Origin: Sipunculus nudus
Taxonomy: Eukaryota; Annelida; Sipuncula; Golfingiida; Sipunculidae
Assembly: GCA_026874595.1 (NCBI GenBank)
Contig: CM049320.1
Location: forward strand, 24,960,214-25,024,213
Reading direction: 5' to 3'
Length of the DNA stretch: 64,000 nt
This document shows, in pieces, positions 45,961 through 58,132 of this stretch. Made by a program: the position numbers and the translations under genes. Each line of letters starts with the position of its first letter. Position 1 is the stretch's first letter. A model generated the notes under the pieces. That model was not told the origin of the DNA, searched no databases, and saw nothing but the letters and a program-made list of their open reading frames with translations.

Positions 45961-47929
45961 ACACGTTTGTAAGAAGTGTTAGGTCTATTTCTCCAGTCCA
46001 TTCCAGACATCGCAAATGCATACACATTTGCAAAAATATGTGTATAATCTTACTAGCTATTTCGGGCAAACGGACTTTCAATCTCAAATTTATCTAATTA
46101 ATACGTTGTTGTGGTTCTATGTGTGAGTAAGCAGAGTCCACGTGTGTCTGTTTACCTGAACAACGTGACCAGTACACAACCCACAATTTATGAGAAACAT
46201 GATGAAGAACAATAGAGGAAACAACGATTAAAATCTTAAGCTGTGATGTTGGTGTGCGCGAATGTTCATGGTTTGCGTCACTCATCGCGCCTGGTGCAAG
46301 GTTTTTTATCCCTTTTGTGTATATGAGTACGCAAACGAGTTTGTATCATTAAATTTGAAAGGAGAAAACATAAATAATATATTTCATGTATATTTAACAT
46401 AGATTTTATTTGAAAAGATCCCTTTAAGATTTAGTTGATTTAGATGTACCTTGTTATAGATCGATAGTAGAAGTATCGAATAATGACTCTGCCTGTATCT
46501 TTCGGGACTTTGTATAAACAATTCGTAACTTCTCCAAAAAAATCACATGAACATGTATTGAATTGAATCTTGACTTGGAACAACTACGTGAAACAGCAAC
46601 CTTAACCACAGCAATACTACAGCCCACCTTTACATTAACGTTTATAACCTCCTTTTTACGTTATAAACCTAAATTCTATGGTAATTTTCATAGTTACTAA
46701 GGAATCATAATTAATTATTAATTAGCGGGTGAGTTACTATGGTGTGGAGATACATTTCTTCTGTTCAGTGATATAATGATTTTACCCATTATATAACAAT
46801 ATCGATATGATAATATGTGAACCATGGTTAAATATAAATAAAACAGGTAAAATTTGAGTTTTAATTTTACGATATGTGTAAACACTGCAAATATTAGTCG
46901 TATCTTTGTTTTTTTTTGTATTTAGGTTATTTGTACTTTGCTATATTATCCCATCATGATACAAAAGAAATTATATCTGAGAACTTCGAAACAATCAAAA
47001 CAGACGAAGACACTATATATTAAATGTATTTGAACGGTCGATGAAATACACTTCAGGCTTCGAAAAGGTCCCCTCCTCTCTCGAGATAATGACACGGCGT
47101 GTTTAATTGACCACTTTGTTTATGAAACAAATTTTTGTGGCCGGCCCTGAAACTCAGCTGTAAGTTAAGCTATTAGGCTAATGTCGAGCGAAAGGATTTT
47201 TGTTGTTGCTTGTTCTAAAATTAAGAAGAGAAAGAGTGTAAAGATCTGCGTCTGTTTCCTTTAGGGTTGAAGAAACAAATTGCACACAAGTTCACCCTTC
47301 GGTAGACCAGGTTCACTATTGACCAAATGACCACAAGAAGGTTACTGGTATTAACCCCATTGTTCTCCGATACATATATCAGTGATATTTATTAAAGTTG
47401 TTTTGTAGGTCATGTTATGTATAAAACTTTGCCAACTATAAGAGCTATCTATGTACATGTACCGAGTAACCATGTAACCCAGTAGACTGATTATTATGCT
47501 ATGTATAGTGGGTATCGGCTGCGGAAATGGGAGCTTATTTAAAGGGGGTGTCGGAAGGGTAAGGGCAGATAATATGTATCTTTGTCTTGAATTTCGATAC
47601 TGGCAAGTAACAATCACATCTATTTCGTCAAAACACAACAGTCAAACAATAAAGGGAAATGTTTCCAGAATGTGAAAGGAGATGTGTATTTCCAAAATGT
47701 TTTTGTGTGTTCAGCAGTCAAAGTTCCATTGGTGTGAAGTGGTTTATATTATGCTTAATATTTCCCTTTATTTACCACAAAATATTCCATACATTTTAAT
47801 TGTTTAACCCAAACGCATACATAATTAAACTATTTTGTGAAAAATAAACCTAACGCTTACCAATTTTATGACAATGTTTCTCAGCAAAACTGCTCAATGG
47901 TTATGTTTGACATAAAAACATTAAGATAG

Positions 47930-49080
47930 CCTAGATGGAGAAGAGGAATTCTCGGTTATGGCCGATTTTCTAAAAAATCAGTGATATACCTTAAATTTTC
48001 AGTCGGAAATCCATCTAGTCAATACTTGACGTGACTAGGTCTGTTGCGATTGGAACTGGGACTGCTGTATTATTTGTCGTTTTTCAGCGTCGTTGTTAAG
48101 CGGTGAATTGGCCTTTCGTTTGTCGTAGCTCGCCCCGGCACTGGAAGAGGTATGGTTTGCGTTTTCCTTTCTCAGGTAATTACTGATTTTAGGTGTAGAG
48201 TTCACTCTCTCTGGGCTGTGGTCCGCCGGTGACCGGTCTTCATTGTTGTTTGGTTTACAGGTGGTGGGATGAGTTGCAGGAGAGTTGCTATTCTGGGGAA
48301 GGATTAGCTCCTTCTCCTGATTCGTTGTTAAGTGAGCATTCTGGATTGCCTGGCTTGTGGCCGTCAACGTCACACACTCGGCAGCGTATGGGATTTTGAC
48401 ACTGTGCCTTGTGTGTCCAAATTGTACACAGTAATAGACCTCTGCAGTGAATATACTAACTGGAACATTTTCAGGGAGAGATTTTGAAGGAACATTTTAA
48501 CATTTTAAGTCTTTTATAAACTGACAACCGAGGTTTTCTAGGGCACTCATAATTTCACAGCTGGCGTATGGCAATGGTACATTATTTATAATGATTTTGG
48601 TTGTCTGTTTATCTTCTTGATTCTGTGTAATAAAAGGGTTGTTGACGTAAGGTATAAGGGAACTATCTATCATCTGCAAACCCTCCAGTAGAATGTGAGT
48701 TCTGGCTTTATCAGACTTTGGGTACACTCTCCATTATCCACGGATTCTCTGTACACCGTTATGGAATTGTACCCACTTACTTTTTCAGCGGCAAAACAGA
48801 GTTCTCTAATGGTCATAGGATTATCTCTATCGTCTGGTATATCCCGGGCCTTGATGAACACCTGCTTTTTCATGTTACATTTACTCCTAGGAAGCTCCGT
48901 GCCCTGGCTATGCCCATGTAAAGTATCCACTGCGTCAATTGAGGTAGCCATTTTGTTGTTCTGAAGTCCTAAGTCCTGTGTCTCACACCAGGAGTTATTT
49001 TTCTGTTCTTGCACAAAAGTCCTATTCTCTTCCTTACAACAGATAGTCTTATACTAGGTATCTGTAGTAATTTTCGTGTG
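47930..49080 (-). mobile_element. LINE relic with ORF1 only
   Basis: Read on the minus strand, pieces in different frames line up as an ORF1 protein: FIKARDIPDDRDNPMTIREL (about 48860), YPKSDKARTHILLEGLQM (about 48720), IIINNVPLPYASCEI (about 48580), a cysteine/histidine stretch YYCVQFGHTRHS (about 48420) and a hydrophilic tail to 48035. This order is familiar from gag-like ORF1 proteins of Tx1/L1-group LINEs in marine invertebrates. No endonuclease or reverse transcriptase sequence follows on its 3' side. It sits in the part of block B that block A lacks. Frameshifts make it inactive. Confidence 0.6.
48035..49014 (-). pseudogene. Gag-like LINE ORF1, frameshifted
   Basis: Three overlapping or adjacent frames (49014-48670, 48727-48497, 48373-48035) make one protein-like path. 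The first covers the conserved middle domain, the second the RRM-like strand IIINNVPL and the last a serine/asparagine-rich tail with SPADHSPERVNSTP. At least two frameshifts are required. Function in the family is binding of element RNA. Confidence 0.55.
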
Positions 49081-49354
49081 TTTATTTTGGAATATTCGTC
49101 CACGAATCAATGACAAATATTATCAAAACTGGAGAGGCAACAAAAAGCGTACCAGTCGACACCGACCGGAACCGGAATTCCCTTATAAATTCCCTAAAAA
49201 AATTTATCAGTGTAAATCATTATCAAAATCACAAAGAAATTTTGATATAATTTTAAGATAAAATACCTGAAGTGTCTATTTTATAAATTAGAAAATTTGT
49301 TCTCTTATTTTAAATAAAGATTTATTTTATTAGTCCGTTATTACGAAATGTTAC

Positions 49355-49497
49355 CAGATCCGTAAGTGGTCAGTCCCTCTTGCGACATAAGGACACACCC
49401 AGAGCTGTAAATTTTATTACAAAGACCTTTAAAATCCACATCTTCATGGAGCTCCTTGTAGAGAAGTTCCTGTTCGCCTAACTTTTAATACCATCAG
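49355..49497 (-). pseudogene. Inverted NTF2-like exon 2 copy with frameshift
   Basis: On the minus strand a CAG acceptor is followed by CTGATGGTATTAAAAG; a one-base deletion here breaks the frame. After it, ELLYKELHEDVDFKGL, KIYSSGCVLMSQEG and TYGS follow, matching the second exon of the NTF2-like units. It ends TCTG|GTAACA, a canonical donor in the family phase. No exons 3 or 4 follow on this strand. Confidence 0.65.
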
Positions 49498-49858
49498 CTG
49501 TATATAAATTCAAAGACGTATTATACGATCATTTAACCGATCGTATGCTGTGGTCAGTAACGGTTTGTAAATTAAATAAACATGAAAATCAAACAGGAAC
49601 TTTATTTATTTATTTTTATATATAGATTTCTAACACAAGGTTATTCACTCATTTCACTTTTAAGAAATCATGGTAACATTTTATTTTAAAGTACAGCTTT
49701 CTAACAAATTTACGCCAAAGCTATTTACTCATTGACACTTACTAGAAGTCGTGGCAACATTATTTTCTTAATTATGGATATAAAGTGTTTAACGTACTTA
49801 ATAAGATTGCTGGGGACATATATTCATATTAATGAGTGAGTGTTTCATTGCTGTGCAC

Positions 49859-50000
49859 GATCCGTTGATGGTCGATCCTTCTGGCTGCATAAGGACGCAG
49901 TCATGGCCGTAAAGTTTCTCCGAAAGACCTTCAAAGTCCCCTTCTCGATGACACTTACGGTAGAGGAGGCCCTGTTCGGCTAACTGCTTAATTTCATCAG
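49859..50000 (-). pseudogene. Inverted NTF2-like exon 2 copy, frame open
   Basis: On the minus strand after an AAG acceptor the frame reads DEIKQLAEQGLLYRKC, EGDFEGLSEKLYG and HDCVLMQPEGSTINGS without a stop. It aligns with the plus-strand exons over the whole length with one residue gap. The end is GGATC|GTGCAC, one base short of the family phase, so the junction would be out of frame with a standard exon 3. No other exon was found nearby, hence the pseudogene call. It could instead be an exon of a distant relative with other exons beyond recognition. Confidence 0.6.
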
Positions 50001-50009
50001 CTTAAAGGG

Positions 50010-50870
50010 TGAATTATAAACTGTGATTATTAAATATGGACACTCCTTATCCATATAATTATTGTGAAACATGTATAGAATTACCTTCTTAATTACTATA
50101 CATTTCATACAGGAGACCGACCATCAGGTGACAAAGCAGCAATGGTGTGTTACGTATGAACAGATAAAATTATAGATTACTCTGTCTGATTTTTGTAAAA
50201 CCATAACAGTTGTATTCGTTAGTTTCAATCTTTTCATATCCATGTTACCGCAAGCTGTACAAAGAAAGAAGGTCCATCTCTCAGTTTACAAATGTTCATA
50301 CAAAAATCATACAAATGTTTCACAGATGCAGATGCTTGGTTACATAATACTCAAACTGATGCCAACATTGAACCTAATTTCTTTTTAATTCTTCGTTAAT
50401 TCTCCGGAAAAAAACAGGAAGAATTGCAATCAGTTCTAAGAGCACAACCAACCAAAGATCAACCATTTGGTACTGTACTTGAATAAACTCTTGATTAAAA
50501 ACCAAACTGATGAAACAACAAGCTTTTAGCACGTCGATATATGACCATGACCTTCGGTAACGCATGTAAAAGAAGGTTAGGATACACCTGCACCAAAACC
50601 GTTACCGTTAGTAAGATAAAGGTAATTACATCTAAAGGCAGCTAGGACGTCGTTCGAGATTATACAGTTGAATTGCCATTGTATTCGACCAAACGCCTCA
50701 GAGTTATATAGAGACCTCGGGGGAAACGTGAGACAATACTTTGGTTATCTGCTGATCATTAAGAAGTCTTGAGCCGAGTCGAAAGGGGACGGTCTTTCAT
50801 AACTGCCTGCTGGCGAGAAAGTCAAATTCACCAATTAAGCAGATGAGCGCGACATATATGTCTGGGGTCT
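50010..50870. other. Rest of the block-B-specific insertion
   Basis: No further NTF2-like exon, LINE fragment or RNA gene could be seen. Confidence 0.4.
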
Positions 50871-51884
50871 TTGCTCAATAAATATAAACGTTGCATTTTA
50901 ATGGAAAATATCACAGATGTGAACTGAAGATCAAATAGGAATGTGTTAGGCTCATTTGTCAATGGAAGACCATAATGGTATGAGGATATTCTCAAAAATA
51001 GCATTAATGACATCTCTTGATAAATGAGATGCGTTTTATGGACTGTTGAATTAGAAAATCTGGACTTTAAAGTGGGTTTTTGTGGCAATTGACACATAAA
51101 GTCGGTAGAATACACTGTAAATAGATACCTCCCTGTATAAAAAAGGCCGTGTTTTATCGATCGAAGCAAAAGGCTATGTCAGCTTATATCAGTATCGGAA
51201 GTGGCAGGACTGTATTTGTCCCCTTGTCAGGCGTCATCCTACGCCAAGAGTGTCTCATCACCAACGGCTAAAGAACCAACTTTTCAGATGTGCTGCAGAC
51301 ATACATAAAAAGGAAATAAATAAAACAAAATGGCTTGTTGCTGACAAAAAATCAGGTCGTTACAGAATCAGAACAGTTTAATATGATTGTTCACGAAATA
51401 TGGTATTCAGAAGGAGAATTAAGTAGGTCACATCAGAAACCTACCGTTAGCCAGTTTGCTTCCTGCTAAATCAGCTTGACACCAGGTTTAAAGTCTTGGC
51501 AAGTCGTCTCATCAAAATCAGAAAAAAAATAACTTAAATTGTACTCATTTTACAGTTTGCTCATAACACCAATTGTGAAAAAAAAAATAACGAGCTCTTG
51601 ATCGGCCAAAACATCTTAACTCTAAACTTAGGGGTGTATCGTAATCACTGATTTACACATATAGATGTTGCTATATCCAGTATCTTCACCTTGATCTAAA
51701 CAAGACGGATTATGGTGTTGCTTTGAAGCTAGAAGGGTAGTTCATTGATCTTGCGACCTTGTTTTGTGTAAAATATGGCGTTTCCATGTCTGAGCTACTT
51801 TAACATTTATATTTCGAGAGACAGGTAATGTCTGTCGAGAGGTGTCGTAACAGGCAAAATGTTAATACGGTTAATGTACGATTT

Positions 51885-53270
51885 ATATATACCTCCAAGG
51901 CCTTTGGTCGAAGGTATTGATATTTCAACAGGACAATCTGCAAAGAGCCTTGAAACACACTCTTATTTACTGACACTCTTGTTACCTAATCCACGATGAA
52001 GGTTTAGTACAAATGTACGTTACAATGGCTTAAAAACAATACTTTCTCTTTTTCCGGGTTCCTATATTGATTGTCGCATGTCAAGGACGCATTACAACCT
52101 GATAATATACTGTATCTCACAAGCTAGAAAGTTTATTCAGAATCTTTGTAATAGCCGTGCAATATAATTATCATTCACTTGTTTGTGCTCTTGGCAGTAA
52201 TCGCATTTGTCTGTCTTGTGCCCAAAGATATCACGACGAATTCAAAAGGTAATTTTTCATTTTAACATTATCAAAAGATTTGAGGTTATTCATGTGTATT
52301 TTTATTAAAGAGGAATCAACTGACAGACGGGCCATTTCTTTGTGTACCTTCCGGTAATATGCGATACGTTCATAATGAACTATTGTGAGATAAAAAAGAG
52401 GGTAACAATGAAGCCAACAAAGATCTATATTAAATTCCACACAAATATACAGCAAAGTCAAGTATGAGCTTTATGATCATGTTTTCAAGTTTCCATCTAG
52501 GAATGGCTATCATTTTCATGCTTCTGGAGGCAGGAACGTTGGTAATTTCCTACAGGTGTAACCGGGGAATATGGTGAATACCTTAAAGAATTGAACCATT
52601 TACATTCAGGCTACCATACTACGTTTTACGTGAACATGACGAAGAAAATATAAAATGTCCCCGCTTGTGGTGTTTAATATATGCACAATTTAACAAGCCA
52701 ATAGTGAATCCGTTTTTGAGTATATAAAAGTTTCCATTTTCTTAAAGAAGCGATTTGTAATGATGTGATTTATATATCTCTGCCGTCTTCCTGGACCTGA
52801 AAACTATGACATGGCTTTTTTTTTGGCCCTGCACTGTTTCTATGCAAAGAATGACTACCTGTGTCTGGTAGTCATATAATATATATTAAAAATAATTATC
52901 AAGAAGTTTCGTTAATTGCATTTTCGAACTGTACTCAGTTCATGATTCATCTATACTAATATTATTAGATTATTACAGTCATTGACCAGACAGGTAATGC
53001 ATGTTGGTTGACACGACACTCAAAATAGTATTGACGTTAATAAACTATTTAGGAAGGGACTTTTCGACTTGGTTTACCTTCTACGGAGAAATATCCATAG
53101 GCAGAGTCCCCCAGCAAATTATATAATGCAAAGGCATTTCCTGGTTGACGGTTCTTTGCGTCTGTTCGTTTTGTTCGGTAATCAGGGTTGTAATCAGCTC
53201 TCATTGCTACACTATACTCTCATGAACCGAATATAGTGCTGCATGAGTGATCAATCACTTTAACAACTGA
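51885..53270. other. Block-B-specific sequence, no gene seen
   Basis: Block A has only about 430 bp of unrelated sequence at this point. No feature is supported. Confidence 0.4.
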
Positions 53271-54451
53271 AATATTATGTTGTATATCCAACCTGTAGGG
53301 AATAATTAGATCAGTGAGCATATATATGTAACCGCGTGTGATTCCTACTGTTCGTTCATTCCTTATTGTGTAGAAAAGCCATCGTTCATCAAAGCTACAT
53401 GGATTTCTACTGACTTCCTCTCAATTAAGTCAACCGAATAGGTCAAAGGCGCTCAAAAATAAAATATAAAAGAAGTCTGATACCCTTTCATATTATCTGT
53501 TCAAATTGCAGTGCTCGGTATATGCCATTTGCACCGTAAGTCTGTATTGCGTTTTTAATTCCCTCCCACATATCCGGGAAGCCTGGGGTTATCTTAATTC
53601 ATACAAATGAATCTGCAATCCTGTTTGTAAAGGTGGATAGGATGTACAGTCTGAGGCGGTCAAGTCGGAGTAATTCTCAGTGTCTCAAAAGCGAAATGGC
53701 CTCTGAACCTCAGATTAATTCTTTTACACCAGACAGGCCCAACTGTAGGGCAGGGTTGGCATCTTCTAATGACCTGCGATGTTACAAAGAATGTACCACG
53801 GGAAAGTCATTTTAAACTACACGTGTGTCCGATAGATGCTTTATTGGCAGCCCTTTTCACTGACACATTTATAAGGACTTTTTTCTGTAAATTCCATTTT
53901 ATGTAACATTCAAGGCGTACCGTAGTGTAAATATCATGCAATGATGACGTTGTGACGTTAACTACAGTTTCGTCATCTGCTTGCCTACCAGACAGAAGCA
54001 AACTGGAAATATTTTTGTGATAAGGCGGCGACAATGATGTCAGAGCCTAATGCTTCATGCAGAAAGAGTGTAACTAAAAAATATTCTACATTATAATATT
54101 CGGTGAGGGATCTGTACAGCTAGCGACACCTGTCGAAGAACATTGAGATTTGTGTTGCACAGGCTCTTGATAAAGAATTCGGTATAAATGAGATATCATC
54201 TTCTAAGAATGATCATTTTTTCTGAATGTCAATGTTTCCTGTTTAATTTTAAAACCGACACTCTTAATGCAAACCATGGAATCAATCGCATCGTAAAATG
54301 TTTCTTAACACAAGACCTCATATTTCAATCTGGATACTGTACGATGGTGGTGCATACGTGTATGTGTAATACTGGTTTGTTTAAAATGGCAATGCACGTC
54401 AAACCCCGTAGCTAATGTGCATGCCAAGAAGTACCATTCTATGCAGCAACT

Positions 54452-54564
54452 AGTTCTATAATTATCAATGGATAGTCGTACACCTGTTCTGCTATACGTC
54501 TGGGTATCAGCGTTAGAAGAAAGGAGAAATTGCACAAGGTCACTCTGGTCCTCCTATATACAAA
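54452..54564 (+). promoter_or_regulatory. Conserved upstream region of unit U3
   Basis: AGTTCTATAATTATC at 54452-54466 and the following stretch match the region before U1 exon 1. Confidence 0.4.
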
Positions 54565-55405
54565 ATGGCTACCGTTAGGTCGCTACTGCCTGTTCGTATT
54601 GAGCTAGGGTTGAACTTCACACGGTTATTTGTTAAACCAGATATTTTCTGCATGTAATCAGCACGGTAGGGTAGCATTTTCAGTCGATTTCATATTATTG
54701 TGAATTTTGTAAGTATTTTTTAACCCTCTCAAAGCCCACCTTGTTCAATCAGTGGCTGAGCTCTATAATGCATATATGTGCCTTTCTATACTGATATTAT
54801 CCTTTATCATATAATATTCTTGGAATTATTGAGTTTCTGTAACAGGGTCTCTATATAAAGAAATTTCCCACAAGGGTTTGCTTAAATATTCTAAATATTC
54901 CAGCGTACGTCTTTGTGTCGTATGATGGCAGCACTGAAGAGCTAATTGCGGATGGTTTTAAAGCACCATACGGTGAAATTGCGAATAGCTGTAAATACCC
55001 GGCATAATTCTTTTTTTTTCAAAACCAACAAGATCAATTGGTAAAGTTCTTGCCTTGTTCATTTGTTATTGTCAAAACTGATTATATTTATACTTACTAT
55101 TCAAATCACTGACACCAACTTCAATTATAGACACTTGTTATTTTGTGGTATACCGTTATCAATATACTAATTTTGTCAAGATATAAAATTACGTGATATC
55201 AGACGCACTTTATCAAACAATTCATAAAGCTTATTGAACGTGATTATAGAAGGGGATACACTTTTTTACCATAGACACACTCTATATCGCGAGATGTCAA
55301 TCATTATTGTTTTACAATTTTAATTTCTTCAGTTCCCTCGCCGTCTGGCAAAAGAGAAATGGACAATGGAAAATTAGATACGACATGTGGACGAACGCTC
55401 TTTGA
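54565..55405 (+). pseudogene. Unit U3: chimeric, truncated NTF2-like gene copy
   Basis: A first exon (ATGGCTACCG, 54565-54574) is followed by TTAGGT where U1 has the donor GTAGGT. About 470 bp of intron-1-like sequence runs to 55043. There it switches directly to intron-3 sequence that aligns with the third introns of U4 and U5 (TTGCCTTGTTCATTTGTTATT and onward). A good last exon follows at 55333-55405 (acceptor CTTCAG; VWQKRNGQWKIRYDMWTNAL, stop). Exons 2 and 3 are missing. The unit cannot encode the complete fold. Confidence 0.7.
55333..55405 (+). pseudogene. U3 last exon
   Basis: 73 bp, the same length as U4 exon 4, with an intact reading frame and stop. It lacks exons 2 and 3 upstream. 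In its 3' region the aligned polyadenylation signal is replaced by an A run near 55735. Confidence 0.7.
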
Positions 55406-55809
55406 ACATTTCAAGACGGTAGTTGGATTCCTGATTACTTTTATAATCCAGAAATCCTGTCTATGTGTCTCTGCAATAATGCCTAGGATCACTCATGCTG
55501 AACAGATCCGAACACTCTTTCACATCTAGATATTGTAATTTTCCTGAGAACGGTCCTTAGCTTAACCCCTCTTGATTGTTTTGTAAGCTGCCTCTTATCA
55601 CATGGGTTCTTTACTGCTATGGTGTTCTTCAGAAAGTAAAAGATCCACCGTCAGTAAATAGGTTTGAGTCAGTACATCTAGCCTTACACAAAGCACATCA
55701 CGAATTATAAGAAGTTTGCGTAGGTTAATATTCAGAAAAAAATCAGCATGCAGTGTTTCTTTTAACTTTTTTTTATTAAATCATGCTTTGAATCAGTACT
55801 TCCTCCACA

Positions 55810-57870
55810 AAATAATTTTCTTTCAGCCCTTTCCCTATAATGCGATGCTTTAACGTTCGCCCAAATACCCACATCTATTTATGAGCATTAACCACATTTA
55901 TCTTTTACCCAACAATTTCTTGATTCTTGGTGGCCCCTGTTCCCTGAAACGGATAACACCCGACCGCTTTGGCGTATCTTCTTATTTTTTTCTAACCCAG
56001 TTGTTTCAGTCCTGTATATTGAGACCTACTGTATATATAAATATGAAAGATAAATTACTAAAAAAATATTTTTTTCCAGGAATATATTGAGTGGGGGAGA
56101 CGTTTAGGATGAATTATTGAAAAATATGTTGTCTCACTTATGGACCATATACATTAATCAATAATTTACTACTCCATCCAAATTTGGATGTTTTCTTTAT
56201 CGTAAGAAGGTCTCACATCCTCACAGGCTGATCCATTTTATGAAGTAACATTTAAGTTAACCTTCAAGTTCGATAAACGAGGTTCGTCCATGAACGCTCG
56301 TAGAACATTTATTTCTTGTCCCAACATATATCTCTGTCGTCAGAAAATTAGCCCTTGAAATCACGGATAACAATAAGACGTTCTATCAGAGGTTTTATAA
56401 AGTTTTTATATACATTGTATATTTATTAATCATGACTTTTTATCAGTTCCGGAAAACTAGTATCTATTTTTAATACATTTTCCTTTTATTTTTAGGACTG
56501 TCATATCAATTCGATGCAATATGTTCTGCAACTGTGATTTCGTCTAGTATACCGATACCTTGTGTGTCTATTATTACTCCTCCCCACCACCCTTCCTTCT
56601 CCTCCAACACCACCATCCGATTGGGGGAGACATGTTGTTTTCATTCTCATCTTTTGTCGTTCGTCTTCAGTCTTTGTCTGTAGGATAACTTTTAAAATAA
56701 ATCTTTGAATAAAATGAAACATAAATCATTTATTAAGTTTGAGATCGAAAAATGTTGACCTCGGACAGGTTCTTCAAGCTCAAATCAGCTTAATTATACT
56801 TCATAAACTTTTGGATGTCTTGAAAACCTAATAACGAAATATTAAATATTGTCTTTTTCCCTACATGTGACACACAAGTTTTCACGTAACCATATTTTGT
56901 CCTTATATTTTGACATTCAAGTTGTTTTAAGTTCTCAAACGAGATCGAACTTTGTGAGAATTGCATTTGTTTTTGATCAAACTTAACACAGCCGTTGTTT
57001 CTACAGAGTTCTCGGATAACTTTGAAAACTCTTACCAATATCAAGTTATCTCATTTTCCCTTGATCGATCATTCTTAAAATCAAGTTGCCAGCAGGTCTT
57101 GAATACTTTTTCTTTACAGAAGACTAATGGCACCACTTGTGAAGTGTTGAGGTTTTTGGCCGCTTAAGACCATATCACTTCCTCCTAAAACAGGTGCGAG
57201 TTAAGAACTAAAGAATTAACAGGAGACTTCTTTTATAATTATAATGTTGCACGTTCATTGATGTGAAACAAAAGATAAAGCATGTTCAAATTGGGGTTAT
57301 GTCCTTTGATATAGTAGTGGTGTTTATCTGTAATACTTCCAATGTTGGTGAAGATCTGATAAAACATAACATTTCTCAATGATGGGTAGATAAATTATTA
57401 TGACATTCAGATTGGAGCAAGTTCAGGGAAAGTAAGTTCTCCGATTTGAATCCTGGTGACCTCGAACTTGATCATCAATGTCAAAGCAATTAAGAGTAAC
57501 TATGAACCTGATAACTTTTAAAGCACCGCATATTTTTTTCAGCCAAGTTCTAGGTGAGGTTGCGGATTGGATACCTTGACCTTAGATTTAAGGCTAAACC
57601 AGTGGAAGTTCAGGATATTTGTGAACCCTGTATGCATTTAAGAACATCTTCAGTCTTTCAGAAAATCAGGAAAACTGTAACTTTTGAATTTACAAAGTCA
57701 AAGGTCAATAGCACATGAAGTATTTCTTTAGAAAGTTGTTAATGCATTTACAGCAAAATTCTATTGTCCCACTTTCAATTATGCTTTTGAGCCCTCTTGG
57801 ATTCATATCACTCATTGTTTAAGGTTGCTTGAATTGTTACTTGAATTCAGCTGAGCGTCATGGCCAATGG
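55810..57870. other. Intergenic or intron sequence before U4 exon 2
   Basis: No exon 1 of the family could be recognised. Around 57400-57700 GACCTCGAACTTGA and CCTTGACCTTAGAT motifs recall dispersed repeats. From about 57880 to 58132 the sequence aligns with the end of U5 intron 1. Confidence 0.4.
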
Positions 57871-58132
57871 GCAACTTGTTAATATTAAAGCGTTGAGCGA
57901 TTATTTTAATGCCACAGGCCTTAGACGACATAGGTAGGAATGGGTAACGTTAAGTTTAATCAATCAAAGCCTGAACACAATAAACGGAGTATGCTTCGGC
58001 TTTACTGATATTCCTTCGTTGTCTAGTACATTGATGTCTTTCAACCTCCTTTCTTCTAACAATTTGATATAGGAAATCCAAGCAGCCACATTTCATTTTA
58101 AGGACTTCATGATTCATTATTATTTTTATCAG

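Larger units (their letters stand above)
43860..55043 (+). repeat. Segmental duplication, block B
   Basis: It is collinear with block A (15995-31185). It lacks the 16292-16932 segment, the hAT-like segment and the LINE. It has its own insertion of about 3 kb (about 47900-50870) and about 1.4 kb of unmatched sequence (about 51885-53270). The right end falls abruptly at 55043 within intron sequence of another gene copy. Confidence 0.8.

Noticed and set aside
50828-51169. 113-codon minus-strand frame in block B
   Set aside because: The collinear part of block A does not keep this frame.
57860-57910. ATGGCCAATGGGCAAC as first exon of U4
   Set aside because: It lacks a GT donor at the family phase, and alignment with U5 places it inside intron 1.
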